This document shows positions 17,035 to 26,521 of a DNA stretch of 64,000 bases, in pieces. The notes beneath the pieces were generated by a model that searched no databases, was not told the DNA's origin, and saw nothing but the letters and a program-made list of their open reading frames with translations. Source of the stretch: Candidatus Zymogenaceae bacterium (lineage in GTDB: Bacteria; Desulfobacterota; Zymogenia; Zymogenales; Zymogenaceae); the NCBI GenBank assembly GCA_016933535.1, contig JAFGAS010000061.1, forward strand, positions 1-64,000, written 5' to 3'. Numbering within the stretch: the stretch's first letter is position 1; each line of letters begins with the position of its first letter. The position numbers and the translations under genes were made by a program.

Positions 17035-18606
17035 ATGAGATCAAAGAAATTACTCTATGGAGCATTAATTCTCGTACTTGCCGTCGGCCTTGTTTTTGCC
17101 GTCGCGTGCGAGAAAAAAGCCCCGAAACCCACGGCCGGAGGGGTGATCGTCATCGGTACGACCGAGAAATATACCCAGCTCGACCCCGCTCAGGCTTACG
17201 ATTTCTTTACATGGGAGCTTTTCCAGAATATCTACTACACGCTCCTGATTTACAAGCCCGGAACGACCGAGCTGGTTCCGGGATTGGCCGCCGAGATGCC
17301 GACCGCATCCGCGGACAACAAGGAATGGACCTTTAAGCTGAGAGATGGGTTGAAATTCTCCAACGATGTCCCCATCACCGCGGAAACGGTCAAGTACCAG
17401 ATCGACCGGGTTATCACCACAAAGTCCGACCCCTCCTGGCTCGTGGATGATTTTGTGGACTATGTTGAGGTGGTTGATCCCCTGACCGTGAAGTTCGTGC
17501 TCAAGCAACCGGTTGCCTACTTCCCGTCCCTGGTTGCCACGCCGCCGTACGCGACCATCGATCCCGCCATATACCCCGCGGATGCGACCATTTCCGACCC
17601 CACGGGCTTCAGCTGCACGGGTCCCTACATGGTCGAAAAATTCGTCCGGGATGCGGAGATCGTGCTCGTGAAGAATCCGAATTATTACGGTGACGCCGCC
17701 CTGAACGACAAGATCATTATTAAGTTCTACAAGGACGCCACCACGCTTCGGCTTGCGGTGGAAAAGGGCGAGATCGACATTGCCTGGAAGGCGCTTAATC
17801 CTACCGACATTAAGGACCTAAAGGCCAATCCGAACCTGAAGGTCGTCGAGGCCTCCGGTGCCCAGATACGCTACCTCTGCTTCGTCTGCAACGGCGATCC
17901 CTTCAAGGAGAAAATCCTCAGAGGAGCGGTATCGGCCGCCATCGACCGGATGTCCGTCGTGGATAAGGTCTTTCTTGGCACGGTGGAGCCCCTCTACTCG
18001 ATGGTCCCCATCGGAATGTGGAGCCATAAAGACTCGTTCAAGGAAGTGTACGGCGAATACAACATCGAGAAGACCAAGGAGCTCCTCAAGGGCCTCGGCT
18101 ATGACGAAGCCAATCCGTTTGCCTTCGAGCTCTGGTACACCCCGACCCACTATGGAGATACCGAGGCCGATGTGGCGCTGCTGCTCAAGCAGGGCCTTGA
18201 GGCTACCGGCGTCATGAAGGTCGAGCTCAAGAGCGCGGAGTGGGGCACCTACAACGACAACTTCGACAAAGGCAACATGAGCGCGTTCCTCCTCGGCTGG
18301 TATCCCGACTATATCGATCCGGACGACTACACGTCGGTTTTCGCCCTCTCCACGGCGTCCGACAGCATGGGAATCTTCTACGCCGATCCCAAGATGGATG
18401 AGCTTCTCCTGAAGGCTCAGGTTACCACCAAGCAGAAAGACCGGGAGAAGATATACGAAGAAGTTCAGGACTACTGGGCGGCAGAGGTCCCGACCTGCCC
18501 GATCTTCCAGGGTAAGCTGTTCCTCGTGACTCAGCCTTACATCGAGGGGATCGCGGTCGGCGCGACCATGATATTCAACTATGACGTAGTCTACCGAACA
18601 AACTAG
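17035..18606 (+). CDS. Peptide/nickel-type ABC importer, substrate-binding lipoprotein
   Basis: The 523-residue family 5 solute-binding protein (DppA/OppA-like) has a lipoprotein signal peptide (lipobox VFAVAC at about residue 23). The mature part begins with the usual GGVIVIGTTEKYTQLDP segment and contains WTFKLRDGLKFSND. It delivers an oligopeptide, nickel chelate or similar ligand to the permeases encoded next; the ligand cannot be told from sequence. GGAGG lies seven bases before the ATG. A terminator-like hairpin follows immediately, consistent with more binding protein than permease being made. Confidence 0.93.
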   Translation: MRSKKLLYGALILVLAVGLVFAVACEKKAPKPTAGGVIVIGTTEKYTQLDPAQAYDFFTWELFQNIYYTLLIYKPGTTELVPGLAAEMPTASADNKEWTFKLRDGLKFSNDVPITAETVKYQIDRVITTKSDPSWLVDDFVDYVEVVDPLTVKFVLKQPVAYFPSLVATPPYATIDPAIYPADATISDPTGFSCTGPYMVEKFVRDAEIVLVKNPNYYGDAALNDKIIIKFYKDATTLRLAVEKGEIDIAWKALNPTDIKDLKANPNLKVVEASGAQIRYLCFVCNGDPFKEKILRGAVSAAIDRMSVVDKVFLGTVEPLYSMVPIGMWSHKDSFKEVYGEYNIEKTKELLKGLGYDEANPFAFELWYTPTHYGDTEADVALLLKQGLEATGVMKVELKSAEWGTYNDNFDKGNMSAFLLGWYPDYIDPDDYTSVFALSTASDSMGIFYADPKMDELLLKAQVTTKQKDREKIYEEVQDYWAAEVPTCPIFQGKLFLVTQPYIEGIAVGATMIFNYDVVYRTN

Positions 18607-18621
18607 GATTTTCAATCCCAT

Positions 18622-18655
18622 GAGGGGGAAGGCAATTACCTTCCCCCTCTTTTTT
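18622..18655 (+). terminator. Intra-operon terminator/attenuator
   Basis: Arms GAGGGGGAAGG (18622-18632) and CCTTCCCCCTC (18639-18649) form an 11-base-pair stem with a six-base loop, followed by TTTTTT (18650-18655). It sits 16 bases after the binding-protein stop and 20 bases ahead of the permease start. Confidence 0.9.
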
Positions 18656-18674
18656 GACCGGGGCGGTTTTCCCT

Positions 18675-19700
18675 ATGCGGGCTCTGCTATCATATATACT
18701 CACGCGTATTCTTCTGACGATCCCCATGATCTTCATCCTATTGACCCTCGTCTTTTTTATTATTCGAGTCATGCCCGGTGACCCCGTCAAGTCGATGCTG
18801 GGGGCCCACGCCCCGAAAGAGACGATGGACGAGGTCCGACATCAACTGGGGCTCGATAAACCGATCATCGATTTTTCCACGAACAACCAGTTCGTCGATT
18901 ATATGTCTGCGTTCTTTCACGGCGATTTGGGCCAGTCGCTCTGGTATCGGGTACCCGTTACCGAGAAGATCGCCCAGTACTTCCCTGCCACTCTGGAGCT
19001 TTCTTTCTTTGCGCTCCTGTTTGCCGTTGTATTCGGCGTTGCCACCGGGGCGTTTGCCGCCCATAAGCGAAAGAGCGCGGCCGACTATTCGATACGCCTG
19101 TTTGGGATCACTAGCTATTCTATCCCGGTCTTCTGGCTGGGCCTGATGCTCCAGATGATCTTCGGCGTCGCCTTTGACTGGTTTCCTATCGCCGGGAGGA
19201 TCGGCGCACGGGTTTCCCCACAGGTGATCACGGGGCTTTACGTCGTAGACGGAATTATCACCCTTAACTTTGAGCAGGTGGCAAGCGCGCTGTGGCACCT
19301 GGTTCTGCCCTCGACGGCGCTGGGCCTCATCCTCTGCGGCATCTTTATACGGCTTACCCGCGCCAATATGCTTGGCGTCCTCAAGCAGGATTACGTCCTG
19401 GCGGCAAATGCCCGGGGAATTCCCAAGCGCAGGGTCGTCTATAAACACGCCCTTAAGAACGCCTTCGTCCCGATCCTCACCATGATGGGGCTCGAGTTTG
19501 CTTATCTGATGTCGGGCGCGGTTCTCACCGAGACGACCTTCTCATGGCCCGGAATGGGAAGCTTCCTGGTGGAGTCGGTAAATTATCGGGATTTCCCCGC
19601 CCTGCAGGGAACGATTATCTTTATCGCCCTGCTGGTGATGGGGATATCGCTCCTGGTGGATATCTTGTATGCGATCATCGATCCGCGGGTAAGGTACTGA
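18675..19700 (+). CDS. Peptide-type ABC importer permease 1 (DppB-like)
   Basis: The 341-residue inner-membrane permease has six membrane segments and the EAA-like loop ANARGIPKRRVVYKHALKNAF (first 20 residues of the loop from about residue 242) that docks the ATPase. The N-terminal MRALLSYILTRILLTIPM is typical of DppB/OppB. The start chosen is ATG at 18675, because the upstream TTG at 18654 lies in the T-run of the terminator. It is followed two bases later by the second permease gene. Confidence 0.93.
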   Translation: MRALLSYILTRILLTIPMIFILLTLVFFIIRVMPGDPVKSMLGAHAPKETMDEVRHQLGLDKPIIDFSTNNQFVDYMSAFFHGDLGQSLWYRVPVTEKIAQYFPATLELSFFALLFAVVFGVATGAFAAHKRKSAADYSIRLFGITSYSIPVFWLGLMLQMIFGVAFDWFPIAGRIGARVSPQVITGLYVVDGIITLNFEQVASALWHLVLPSTALGLILCGIFIRLTRANMLGVLKQDYVLAANARGIPKRRVVYKHALKNAFVPILTMMGLEFAYLMSGAVLTETTFSWPGMGSFLVESVNYRDFPALQGTIIFIALLVMGISLLVDILYAIIDPRVRY

Positions 19701-19702
19701 TT

Positions 19703-20614
19703 ATGGTTTCCGGTTTTCTTTCAAAACCCTTTCGCTTCTTCATCTCGATGTCCAAAGAGCATAAAGGCGAGTGGTATATAATAGTCGCCGGTGCCTTGAT
19801 TCTCTTCGTCATTATCTTTTCGTCCGTTTTTGCCGGTATTATTGCCCCATACGGCCCGGTGACCGACGTAGCCAGTCCCTACATAAAGGAGCATAACCTT
19901 GATTTAAGGGCCGCTACGCCGCTGCCGCCCAACGAGACCTTTATCATGGGGACTAACGATCTGGGATTTGACGTATTTTCCCGGATTCTTTTCGGGTCAA
20001 GAACGGTATTGCTGGTTTCCATAGCCGCTTCAATATTTTCGGCGCTCATGGGTATCCCCATCGGCCTGCTCTCGGGCTTTTACGGCGGTAAGGTCGACCG
20101 GACCCTGTCGCTGCTCATGGATTCGATCTATTCCTTCCCCGGCCTGATCCTGGCGATCGCCTTGGCGGCCATGCTGGGGCCCGGTGTCACCAATATATCG
20201 GTGGCGATCGCCGTGATCTATGTCCCCACCTATTTTCGTATCGTGAGAGGACAGGTCCTCAGCGTCAAAGAGGAGCTCTATGTGGAGGCCGCCCGCTCCA
20301 TCGGGGCCGGCCCGATGACCATCATGACAAAATACGTATTTCCCAATGTAATTGCATCGGTTGTCGTCATATTCTCCCTGAACGTCGCCGACGCCATCCT
20401 CACCGAAGCGGGCCTCTCGTTTCTGGGTCTGGGTCTTCCCCCCGATCTGCCCGACTGGGGAATCGACCTCGCCAAAGGAAAAAAATTCGTTCCCAGCGGG
20501 TACTGGTGGATTATTACGTTCCCCGGCCTGATGATCATGCTGGTGGCCCTCTCGTTTACGATGATCGGCGAGGGCCTCAACGAGGTCCTCAATCCCCGCC
20601 TCAAGGAGAAATGA
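19703..20614 (+). CDS. Peptide-type ABC importer permease 2 (DppC-like)
   Basis: The 303-residue inner-membrane permease pairs with the preceding one. The extended N-terminal soluble region, first segment at about 28-48, and the EAARSIGAGPMTIMTKYVFP docking loop (about residue 195) are DppC features. FIMGTNDLGFDVFSRILFG, ahead of the second segment, is also family-typical. The ATG at 19703 is two bases after the permease 1 stop. Confidence 0.93.
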   Translation: MVSGFLSKPFRFFISMSKEHKGEWYIIVAGALILFVIIFSSVFAGIIAPYGPVTDVASPYIKEHNLDLRAATPLPPNETFIMGTNDLGFDVFSRILFGSRTVLLVSIAASIFSALMGIPIGLLSGFYGGKVDRTLSLLMDSIYSFPGLILAIALAAMLGPGVTNISVAIAVIYVPTYFRIVRGQVLSVKEELYVEAARSIGAGPMTIMTKYVFPNVIASVVVIFSLNVADAILTEAGLSFLGLGLPPDLPDWGIDLAKGKKFVPSGYWWIITFPGLMIMLVALSFTMIGEGLNEVLNPRLKEK

Positions 20615-21586
20615 GTGGACGACGCTATCCTCTCTATCACCGGACTCTCCATCCATTACCCGACCTCGACGGGAATCGTTAAAGCCGTCGACAACGTCAG
20701 TTTTTCTCTGCCGCGGGGTAAGGTCGTGGGACTGGTGGGCGAAAGCGGTTGCGGAAAATCGACGCTGGGGCTTGCGATCCTCAAGCTCATGCGTCCTCCG
20801 GGAGAGATCGTAGCCGGGAAGATCCTCCTGGACGGAGAAAACCTGATCGATAAAGACGAAGCACAGATGAGGAGGATCCGCGGGCCGAAGGTATCCATGG
20901 TTTTTCAGGACCCGATGACATCCCTCAATCCCCTTATACGGCTTGACCGGCATTTCCTCGAGACAATCGATGCCCATGAGAGAAACGTCGGGAAAGACGA
21001 TGCAATGGCCCGGATAAATAAGCTCGTCGAACACCTCGGTATCTCGTCCTCCCGCCTCAGGGAATTTCCCCATGAGTTGTCCGGCGGGATGCGGCAGCGG
21101 ATCATGATCGGGCTTGCGCTCATCCTCAACCCGAAATTGATCATCGCAGATGAGCCGACGAACTCGCTGGACGTGATCGTAGAGGCCCACTTCCTCGATC
21201 TGCTGAAGGGGCTCCAAAAGGAATATAACCTGACAATCCTCCTGATCACCCATAATATGGGAATCGTGGCCCAGCTGGCTGATCGGGTGGCGGTCATGTA
21301 CGCCGGCAGGATCGTCGAGGAGGCCGGCGTGATGGATCTTTTCGCCAGACCGCTGCACCCCTATACGAAGGGCCTCCTCTCCTCGATCCCTAACATAGAG
21401 GTGGATCAGATGCGCCTCTACACCATGCCGGGTTCTCCGCCCGACCTGACCGACCCGCCACCGGGCTGTCCGTTTCACCCGCGCTGTCCCAACAAGATGA
21501 GTATCTGCGATAAGAAAACGCCGCACGACATTATCACCGACGGACGACACGTGGAGTGCTTCCTTTACGGGGGCAAAGATGCCTGA
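20615..21586 (+). CDS. Peptide-type ABC importer ATPase 1 (DppD-like)
   Basis: The 323-residue ATPase has Walker A GESGCGKS (about residue 43), signature LSGGMRQRIMIGLAL, Walker B LIIADEPTNSLD and the C-terminal oligopeptide-transporter domain with a four-cysteine-type stretch (PPGCPFHPRCPNKMSIC, residues about 284-300), which in some relatives binds an iron-sulfur cluster. The start is GTG at 20615, directly after the permease stop and preceded by AAGGAG. Confidence 0.93.
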   Translation: MDDAILSITGLSIHYPTSTGIVKAVDNVSFSLPRGKVVGLVGESGCGKSTLGLAILKLMRPPGEIVAGKILLDGENLIDKDEAQMRRIRGPKVSMVFQDPMTSLNPLIRLDRHFLETIDAHERNVGKDDAMARINKLVEHLGISSSRLREFPHELSGGMRQRIMIGLALILNPKLIIADEPTNSLDVIVEAHFLDLLKGLQKEYNLTILLITHNMGIVAQLADRVAVMYAGRIVEEAGVMDLFARPLHPYTKGLLSSIPNIEVDQMRLYTMPGSPPDLTDPPPGCPFHPRCPNKMSICDKKTPHDIITDGRHVECFLYGGKDA

Positions 21587-22592
21587 ACGCGAGACTCTCG
21601 TAAGAGTAAATAATCTGAAGAAATACTTCCCCACCCACGGCGGCCTCATCGAGGGCCTGCTTACGCCCCAGAAGAGGTTCGTGCGGGCAGTCGACGATAT
21701 CTCATTTGATATCAAGAAAGGCGAGGTCATGGGCCTTGCGGGCGAGAGCGGGTGCGGCAAAACCACAACGGGGCGCCTCATCATGCGGCTTGTCGATCCG
21801 ACGGAGGGGGAAATTTATTTTGAGGGTAATGACATCACCCGTCTGAAGGGTGAGGAGCTGAGGCGTTTCCGCCCGCATATGCAGATGGTGTTTCAGGATC
21901 CCCACGCCTCGCTGAATCCCCGCATGACCGTGGGAGAGAACATCGGCCATTCTCTGGTCATCCAGCAGATCGGAACGAAGAAGGAGCGGGAAGAGCGGGT
22001 CAAGGAAGTCATGAGCCGGGTGGCGCTGACACCCGTGAAAGATATCTACACCCGATATCCGCACCTGCTGTCGGGGGGGCAGAAGCAGCGCGTGGTCCTG
22101 GCGCGGGCGCTCGTCCTTTCCCCCAAGCTGGTGGTGGCCGACGAGCCGATTGCCATGGCCGACGTATCGGTTCGGGCGCTGATCCTTGAGATGATGATCA
22201 GGCTCAAAGACGAGCTGTCGCTGACGTATCTCTTTGTGACCCACGACCTGGCCACGGCAAAATATATCTGTAACCGCATCGCGGTGATGTATCTGGGCGT
22301 TATCGTCGAGATCGGAACGGTAGACCAGGTATTCCACAACCCGATGCATCCCTATACCAGAGCCCTCCTTGCGGCGGTCCCGGTCCCGAATCCCACGCTG
22401 CGCCGGCACCATATCATCGCCCGGGGCGAGATCCCCTCGGCGGTCGCCCCGCCTCCGGGATGCCGGTTTCACACCCGCTGTATTATCGCCGCTCCGACGT
22501 GTTCGGAGCGCGTCCCGCCTATGGTGGAGGTAGACCCGGGACATCGGGTGGCCTGCTGCCGCCTGGACGAATGGAAGAAGCGCACTATCTGA
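21579..22592 (+). CDS. Peptide-type ABC importer ATPase 2 (DppF-like)
   Basis: The 337-residue partner ATPase has Walker A GESGCGKT (about residue 53), signature LSGGQKQRVVLARAL, Walker B LVVADEPIAMAD and a C-terminal PPGCRFHTRCIIAAPTC cysteine motif. In the D-loop region, PIAMADVS replaces the usual PVSALDVS, so the Walker B/D-loop aspartate follows alanine-methionine-alanine, a mild departure. The start overlaps the previous gene by eight bases. A CCCGCGG/CCGCGGG hairpin (22621-22656) lies downstream. Confidence 0.92.
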   Translation: MPERETLVRVNNLKKYFPTHGGLIEGLLTPQKRFVRAVDDISFDIKKGEVMGLAGESGCGKTTTGRLIMRLVDPTEGEIYFEGNDITRLKGEELRRFRPHMQMVFQDPHASLNPRMTVGENIGHSLVIQQIGTKKEREERVKEVMSRVALTPVKDIYTRYPHLLSGGQKQRVVLARALVLSPKLVVADEPIAMADVSVRALILEMMIRLKDELSLTYLFVTHDLATAKYICNRIAVMYLGVIVEIGTVDQVFHNPMHPYTRALLAAVPVPNPTLRRHHIIARGEIPSAVAPPPGCRFHTRCIIAAPTCSERVPPMVEVDPGHRVACCRLDEWKKRTI

Positions 22593-22620
22593 GTCAAACT
22601 TTCGTTTTCCCCTGCCCCCA

Positions 22621-22660
22621 CCCGCGGGCCTTTCCGTTTTCGGACCGAACCGCGGGACTT
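22621..22660 (+). terminator. Possible terminator between the importer operon and the convergent regulator
   Basis: CCCGCGG (22621-22627) and CCGCGGG (22650-22656) pair around a nested TCCG-TTTT-CGGA hairpin and are followed by ACTTTT. The T-run is short, so efficiency is uncertain. It lies between convergent genes and could act on both. Confidence 0.4.
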
Positions 22661-22760
22661 TTCCCTTCCTCCTATCTCATCGGTGCCGGTGGTCGGCCGG
22701 TTACGTTCGCCTGCGGGCAGGGACGCCGATATACCGGCGGCGGCCTTTCCCGTCAGTGCG

Positions 22761-23456
22761 TCAGCTTGCCGCCCGGTAGTGAGCCCTTCTGATCTCCTTG
22801 GGCGTCAGGTGATAGAGCCGCTTGAATTCCCTGCAGAAGTAGCCGAAGTGGTTGTAACCGACGGCCTTGGCGATCCGGAAAATGGGCAGGTTCGATGTTT
22901 CGAGAAGCTCCTGGGCCTTTTGCATCCTGATGTCGCGCAGGTATGACTTTATCCCCTTTCCGTAGCGTTTCTTGAAGTGATAGAATATCTTCTGCCTGCG
23001 TATTCCCACCGCCTCGGAAAGGTCGTTGACGGAGATATCCTTCATATAGTTTTCCAGAAGGAAATACCTTACCCGGTCGATGGGGTCCATCTCGGTATCG
23101 GGATTTCCCGTGACCCGGGCCACGGCGCCGGTCAGATCCTCGAGGCGAACCGGTTTTTTAATATAATACGAAGCTCCGGCGTTGAGGGCATTGATGGCCA
23201 TCTCCTCGGTGGAAAGATGGGTAACGACGATAGAAGGAACCCCCCATTTCTTTGACTCCCGGATGACCGAAAAAGATTCGTCCACGCCCACGGCAAAATT
23301 GACCAGAACGACGTCCGTCTTGCAGGAACGAATGTTATCAAGCGCATCGTTAACATCTTTCGTCCACAGGACCTCATAGGTCTTGGTCATTGCGGAGTTG
23401 AGAGAGCTGACGAATTGGGGATCGTTATCAAAGACCGTCAAACGTTTGTTCATCAT
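22761..23456 (-). CDS. AraC-type regulator with a degenerate receiver domain
   Basis: The 231-residue protein has an N-terminal CheY-like domain (about 1-118) and a C-terminal AraC/XylS double helix-turn-helix (about 130-228, including DISVNDLSEAVGIRRQKIFYHF and the closing FKRLYHLTPKEIRR). In the receiver, the acidic pair D10/D12 and K100 are present, but the phosphoacceptor position is N53 (TDVVLVNF) instead of Asp, so ordinary phosphorylation is not expected. It is convergent with the peptide importer operon. The ATG at 23456 is six bases after GGAG. Target genes are unknown. Confidence 0.85.
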   Translation of the reverse strand: MMNKRLTVFDNDPQFVSSLNSAMTKTYEVLWTKDVNDALDNIRSCKTDVVLVNFAVGVDESFSVIRESKKWGVPSIVVTHLSTEEMAINALNAGASYYIKKPVRLEDLTGAVARVTGNPDTEMDPIDRVRYFLLENYMKDISVNDLSEAVGIRRQKIFYHFKKRYGKGIKSYLRDIRMQKAQELLETSNLPIFRIAKAVGYNHFGYFCREFKRLYHLTPKEIRRAHYRAAS

Positions 23457-23888
23457 GGCTGTCTCCTTTCAGCGCTGCAAGCTAAGCACGGTTGTTGGAT
23501 AGCGCCCATTTAAAAGGGCCTCGATGACTCTATACTAAAGCAATATGTATGCCTATATATGCGCCGTATCGATAATATTTTGCCGTAATAAACGGAACAA
23601 ATACAAGGAGTTAGCGTGCTCGATTTCAAGCAAATGTCCAAAGGCGTCCAATAGTGACAAATAGTTATACAAAAGACAGGGAGCGTTGAATACTGCCATC
23701 GATAATGTCAGTAATAACGGTATCTTTCAAGCGTGCAAAATAGTTGTACACACGTGCATTTGGTGCAAAATATTCTTCACGTCCAATCGCCGCGGTCGGG
23801 GAAGGGGCGATTATGCGCCCGCCCTGTCGCCCGTCACGCCGGCGCAGGCCCGATCCGGGCCGCACGGCCCAACCGGGGTGCTTAAACC

Positions 23889-23917
23889 TTGACAGGTAGG
23901 GGGCAAACCTGTATTAT
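23889..23917 (+). promoter_or_regulatory. Consensus promoter for rph-rdgB
   Basis: TTGACA (23889-23894) is followed after 17 bases by TATTAT (23912-23917). The transcript should start near 23924, about 20 bases ahead of the rph GTG at 23944. The rest of the 487-base divergent gap (23457-23888) shows no gene or clear repeat. Confidence 0.82.
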
Positions 23918-23943
23918 CGACCCTTACCTTTTCAGGATACCCC

Positions 23944-24711
23944 GTGAAAACAACCAGAAACAGCAAGCCGGTCGATTGGCTCAGGAGAAACGGGAGGCAG
24001 TTCAACGCCATCCGCCCCGTCACCATTACGAAGAACTACATCCCCCATGCCGAGGGGAGCGTCCTCATCGAGATGGGGATGACAAAGGTCGTGGCGACGG
24101 CCTCGGTCGAGGATCGGGTCCCCGGCTTCCTGAAGGGAACCGGCGACGGGTGGGTCACGGCGGAATACGGAATGCTGCCCCGCTCGACCGAAACCAGGAT
24201 GACCCGCGAGGTCACCCAGGGCAGGGCCGGAGGCAGGACGCTGGAGATTCAGCGGCTCATCGGCAGGGCGCTGAGGGCCGTGGTAGACCTCAGGGCGCTC
24301 GGCGAGCGGACAATCTGGATAGACTGCGACGTGATCTGTGCCGACGGGGGGACGCGCACGGCCTCCATCACCGGGGCCTTCGTCGCCCTGGCCGACTGCC
24401 TCATGAAGATGAGAAAGGCGGGCCAGCTCTCCCGCGTCCCGATCAGGGATTACATCGCGGCCGTGAGCGCCGGCGTCGTGGACGGCAAGATCCTGCTTGA
24501 TCTGGACTACAAGGAAGATTCGGCGGCAGAGGTCGATATGAACTTCGTCATAACGGGGTCGGGCCTCTTCGTCGAGGTCCAGGGTACCGCCGAGGCCCAT
24601 CCCTTCGACCAGAAGACACTGGATTCCATGATGGAGCTGGCCCGCGACGGAATCGCCCGGCTTATCGAAAAGCAGAAAGAAATCCTCGGGGAGATCATTG
24701 ACAAGGTCTGA
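23944..24711 (+). CDS. rph: Ribonuclease PH
   Basis: The 255-residue phosphorolytic 3'-5' exoribonuclease trims tRNA 3' ends. [33 protein letters not shown] (about residue 78), the [10 protein letters not shown] stretch and [19 protein letters not shown] are the hallmark blocks, with the phosphate-binding arginines in GRALRA. The start is GTG at 23944, downstream of a consensus promoter. The gene overlaps rdgB by 14 bases, a very common rph-rdgB pairing. Confidence 0.96.
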   Translation: MKTTRNSKPVDWLRRNGRQFNAIRPVTITKNYIPHAEGSVLIEMGMTKVVATASVEDRVPGFLKGTGDGWVTAEYGMLPRSTETRMTREVTQGRAGGRTLEIQRLIGRALRAVVDLRALGERTIWIDCDVICADGGTRTASITGAFVALADCLMKMRKAGQLSRVPIRDYIAAVSAGVVDGKILLDLDYKEDSAAEVDMNFVITGSGLFVEVQGTAEAHPFDQKTLDSMMELARDGIARLIEKQKEILGEIIDKV

Positions 24712-25315
24712 GATCGTGATCGCCACCAAGAACCGGGGAAAGGTGGCCGAAATTCGCCAGATTATGGAAGAGCTCGGCCTCTTGGATGCGATCGACGTTC
24801 TCTGTCTTGCCGACTTTCCCGATTATCCCGACGTTGAAGAGACCGGCGACACCTTTGAGGAAAACGCGCTGATAAAGGCGCGGGCGGCCGCATCCCACAC
24901 GGCCGTGGTTGCCGTGGCCGAGGACTCGGGCATCGAGGTCGAAGCCCTCGGCGGGGCGCCGGGGGTAAGGTCCGGGCGTTTTGCCGGTCCCGACGCCACG
25001 GACGCGGCCAATAACGAAAAGCTCCTCGCACGGCTTTCCGGCCTGCCGGACAAAAGGCGGGGCGCACGGTTTGTGGCGGTGATCGCCCTGGCCGGCCCCG
25101 ACGGGCGGGAACGGACGGTCCGGGGGGAGTGCCGCGGCTCGGTGGCCGACGCGCCCCGGGGGGCCGGGGGCTTCGGATACGCGCCGCTCTTTTTTTACCC
25201 TCATCTCGGCAAGACCTATGCTGAGATGAGCAACACCGAAAAAAACAAAATCAGCCACCGGCGGCGGGCGATCGAGGAGCTGTGCCGCGTGCTGCCGGAG
25301 TTTCTCGCGGGCTAG
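24698..25315 (+). CDS. rdgB: XTP/dITP pyrophosphatase (Ham1 family)
   Basis: The 205-residue enzyme hydrolyses non-canonical purine nucleoside triphosphates (XTP, dITP) to monophosphates and keeps them out of DNA. Family motifs are [12 protein letters not shown] at the N-terminus, [39 protein letters not shown] (first part about residue 70), [10 protein letters not shown] and the [10 protein letters not shown] end. The TTG at 24698, five bases after GGAG, overlaps the end of rph and is the best start; GTG at 24716 would cut into the first strand. Confidence 0.95.
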   Translation: MTRSEIVIATKNRGKVAEIRQIMEELGLLDAIDVLCLADFPDYPDVEETGDTFEENALIKARAAASHTAVVAVAEDSGIEVEALGGAPGVRSGRFAGPDATDAANNEKLLARLSGLPDKRRGARFVAVIALAGPDGRERTVRGECRGSVADAPRGAGGFGYAPLFFYPHLGKTYAEMSNTEKNKISHRRRAIEELCRVLPEFLAG

Positions 25316-25417
25316 TGCCGGTTCCGGCGGGAAACGGGCAAAGAGCACGACGAACGTGACGCCGCCGCCGCGCACTCATGCGTGGTCGGCGGATGGGGCC
25401 GCAGGAGGGCCGGTGAG

Positions 25418-26092
25418 ATGGATGCCGCGACAATAAAAGAGTGGGCCGGCGTTATGGGTGCCGATATCTGCGGGATAGCCCCCGTCGACCGGTTCGCGGA
25501 CGCTCCGCCCGGGTTTCATCCGGCCGATATCTGCGAAGGCTGCCTGTCGGTGATCGTCTTCGCGTCGCGCTTTCCCACAAACAGCATCTATTCGAGCAGC
25601 CCGGCCCCCTATACCTTCGTGAGAAACAGGATGGTCGAGCGGCTCGACATGATTTCGTTTGCGCTGTCCGAAGAGCTGGAAAGGGCCGGGATTGTGTCCG
25701 TTCCCATCCCCTCGTCGGAGCCCTACGACTTCTGGGACGCGGACCGCAGGCACGGCAGGGGCATCCTCTCGCTGAAGCACGCGGGGGTCCTGGCGGGCCT
25801 CGGGGTGCTGGGAAAGAACACCCTCTTGATCAACGAGACGTTCGGTAACATGATCTGGCTGGGGGCCGTGCTGGTCTCCGACGAGCTGGCCGCCGACCCG
25901 GTCGCGTCGTACACCGTATGCGCCGACGGGTGCAGCCTCTGCCTTGATTCGTGCCCGCAGCACGCGCTGGACGGGACGACCATCGACCAGCGGCGGTGCA
26001 GGGAGCGCTCCATGTCCTCCACGGAGGGTGGCGGGTGGGTGCTGTCGTGCAACATCTGCCGAAAGGTCTGCCCGAACCTGACGGGGATTTGA
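25418..26092 (+). CDS. QueG-like 4Fe-4S protein
   Basis: The 224-residue protein is related to epoxyqueuosine reductase-type proteins. It has an N-terminal cobalamin-dependent-reductase-like part (GADICGIAPVDRF at about 13-25, HGRGILSLKHAGVLAGLGVLG at about 108) and a C-terminal ferredoxin segment with CADGCSLCLDSCP and CNICRKVCP. It is much shorter than QueG (about 350-380 residues) and lacks the C-terminal HEAT-like region, so it is probably one of the short paralogues of unknown function found in anaerobes. The start chosen is the ATG at 25418; a GTG at 25382 is also in frame. Confidence 0.75.
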   Translation: MDAATIKEWAGVMGADICGIAPVDRFADAPPGFHPADICEGCLSVIVFASRFPTNSIYSSSPAPYTFVRNRMVERLDMISFALSEELERAGIVSVPIPSSEPYDFWDADRRHGRGILSLKHAGVLAGLGVLGKNTLLINETFGNMIWLGAVLVSDELAADPVASYTVCADGCSLCLDSCPQHALDGTTIDQRRCRERSMSSTEGGGWVLSCNICRKVCPNLTGI

Positions 26093-26276
26093 GGGGGGGA
26101 CTTTTGGCGGTTGCGGGCTGTCTGTTTTTCCGTCATTGCGAGGAGCCTGTCGACGGCGCAGCAATCACCGTGCTCTCATCGCGAGACCGTCATAATACCC
26201 AAACCGTCATTCTGAATGATTCCTTCCCTTGTATCCGGAGGTGAAGATCGGATGCCGATTCCACACGTCGGGGCCC
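26093..26276. repeat. CATTGCGAGG-type repeats before the duplicated fragment
   Basis: A TCATTGCGAGGAGCCTGTCGACG unit (first 20 bases from about 26133) runs into GCAATCACCG, then a partial inverted copy CTCATCGCGAGACCGTCAT. Near 26260-26276 there is TCGGGGCCCCG, the edge of the other dispersed palindrome family. No gene is seen. Confidence 0.6.
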
Positions 26277-26478
26277 CGTGAAGCCTGCTTTGCGGGAGCG
26301 ATTATTCCTCCTCGATCTCGGCCAGGATATTCTTGATAATCCCCATCCGGTCGGAGACGTCCTTTTCCCCCGCGATCCCCTTTCTTTCGATCCGTGCGAT
26401 CTTGTCCTTCATATAGGCGAGGTCCCGTTTGAACTTCCCGGCGAATATCCTGATCTTTTCGCCGACTTCGGTCACCGA
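26277..26478 (-). pseudogene. Detached duplicate of the 3' end of the beta-CASP nuclease gene
   Basis: This segment aligns without gaps to 27455-27656 with about 13 mismatches in 202 bases. On the minus strand it keeps the final 58 or so codons of the MBL/beta-CASP protein in frame, ending EIEEE and a stop at 26302-26304, but has no upstream part. Most substitutions are silent or conservative. It and the genuine 3' end bracket the methyltransferase gene as direct repeats. Confidence 0.85.
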
Positions 26479-26521
26479 TTACTTCAACACAAGAACGGAC
26501 CGCAGAGAGAAGATATGTACG

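Noticed and set aside
20030-21784. Long open frame on the minus strand opposite the importer ATPase genes
   Set aside because: It is antisense to clearly conserved genes, has no family motif, and its composition is the reflection of GC-rich codon use.
23665-23892. Short open frames on both strands in the rph upstream gap
   Set aside because: There is no ribosome-binding site, they are very short, and they overlap the rph promoter region.
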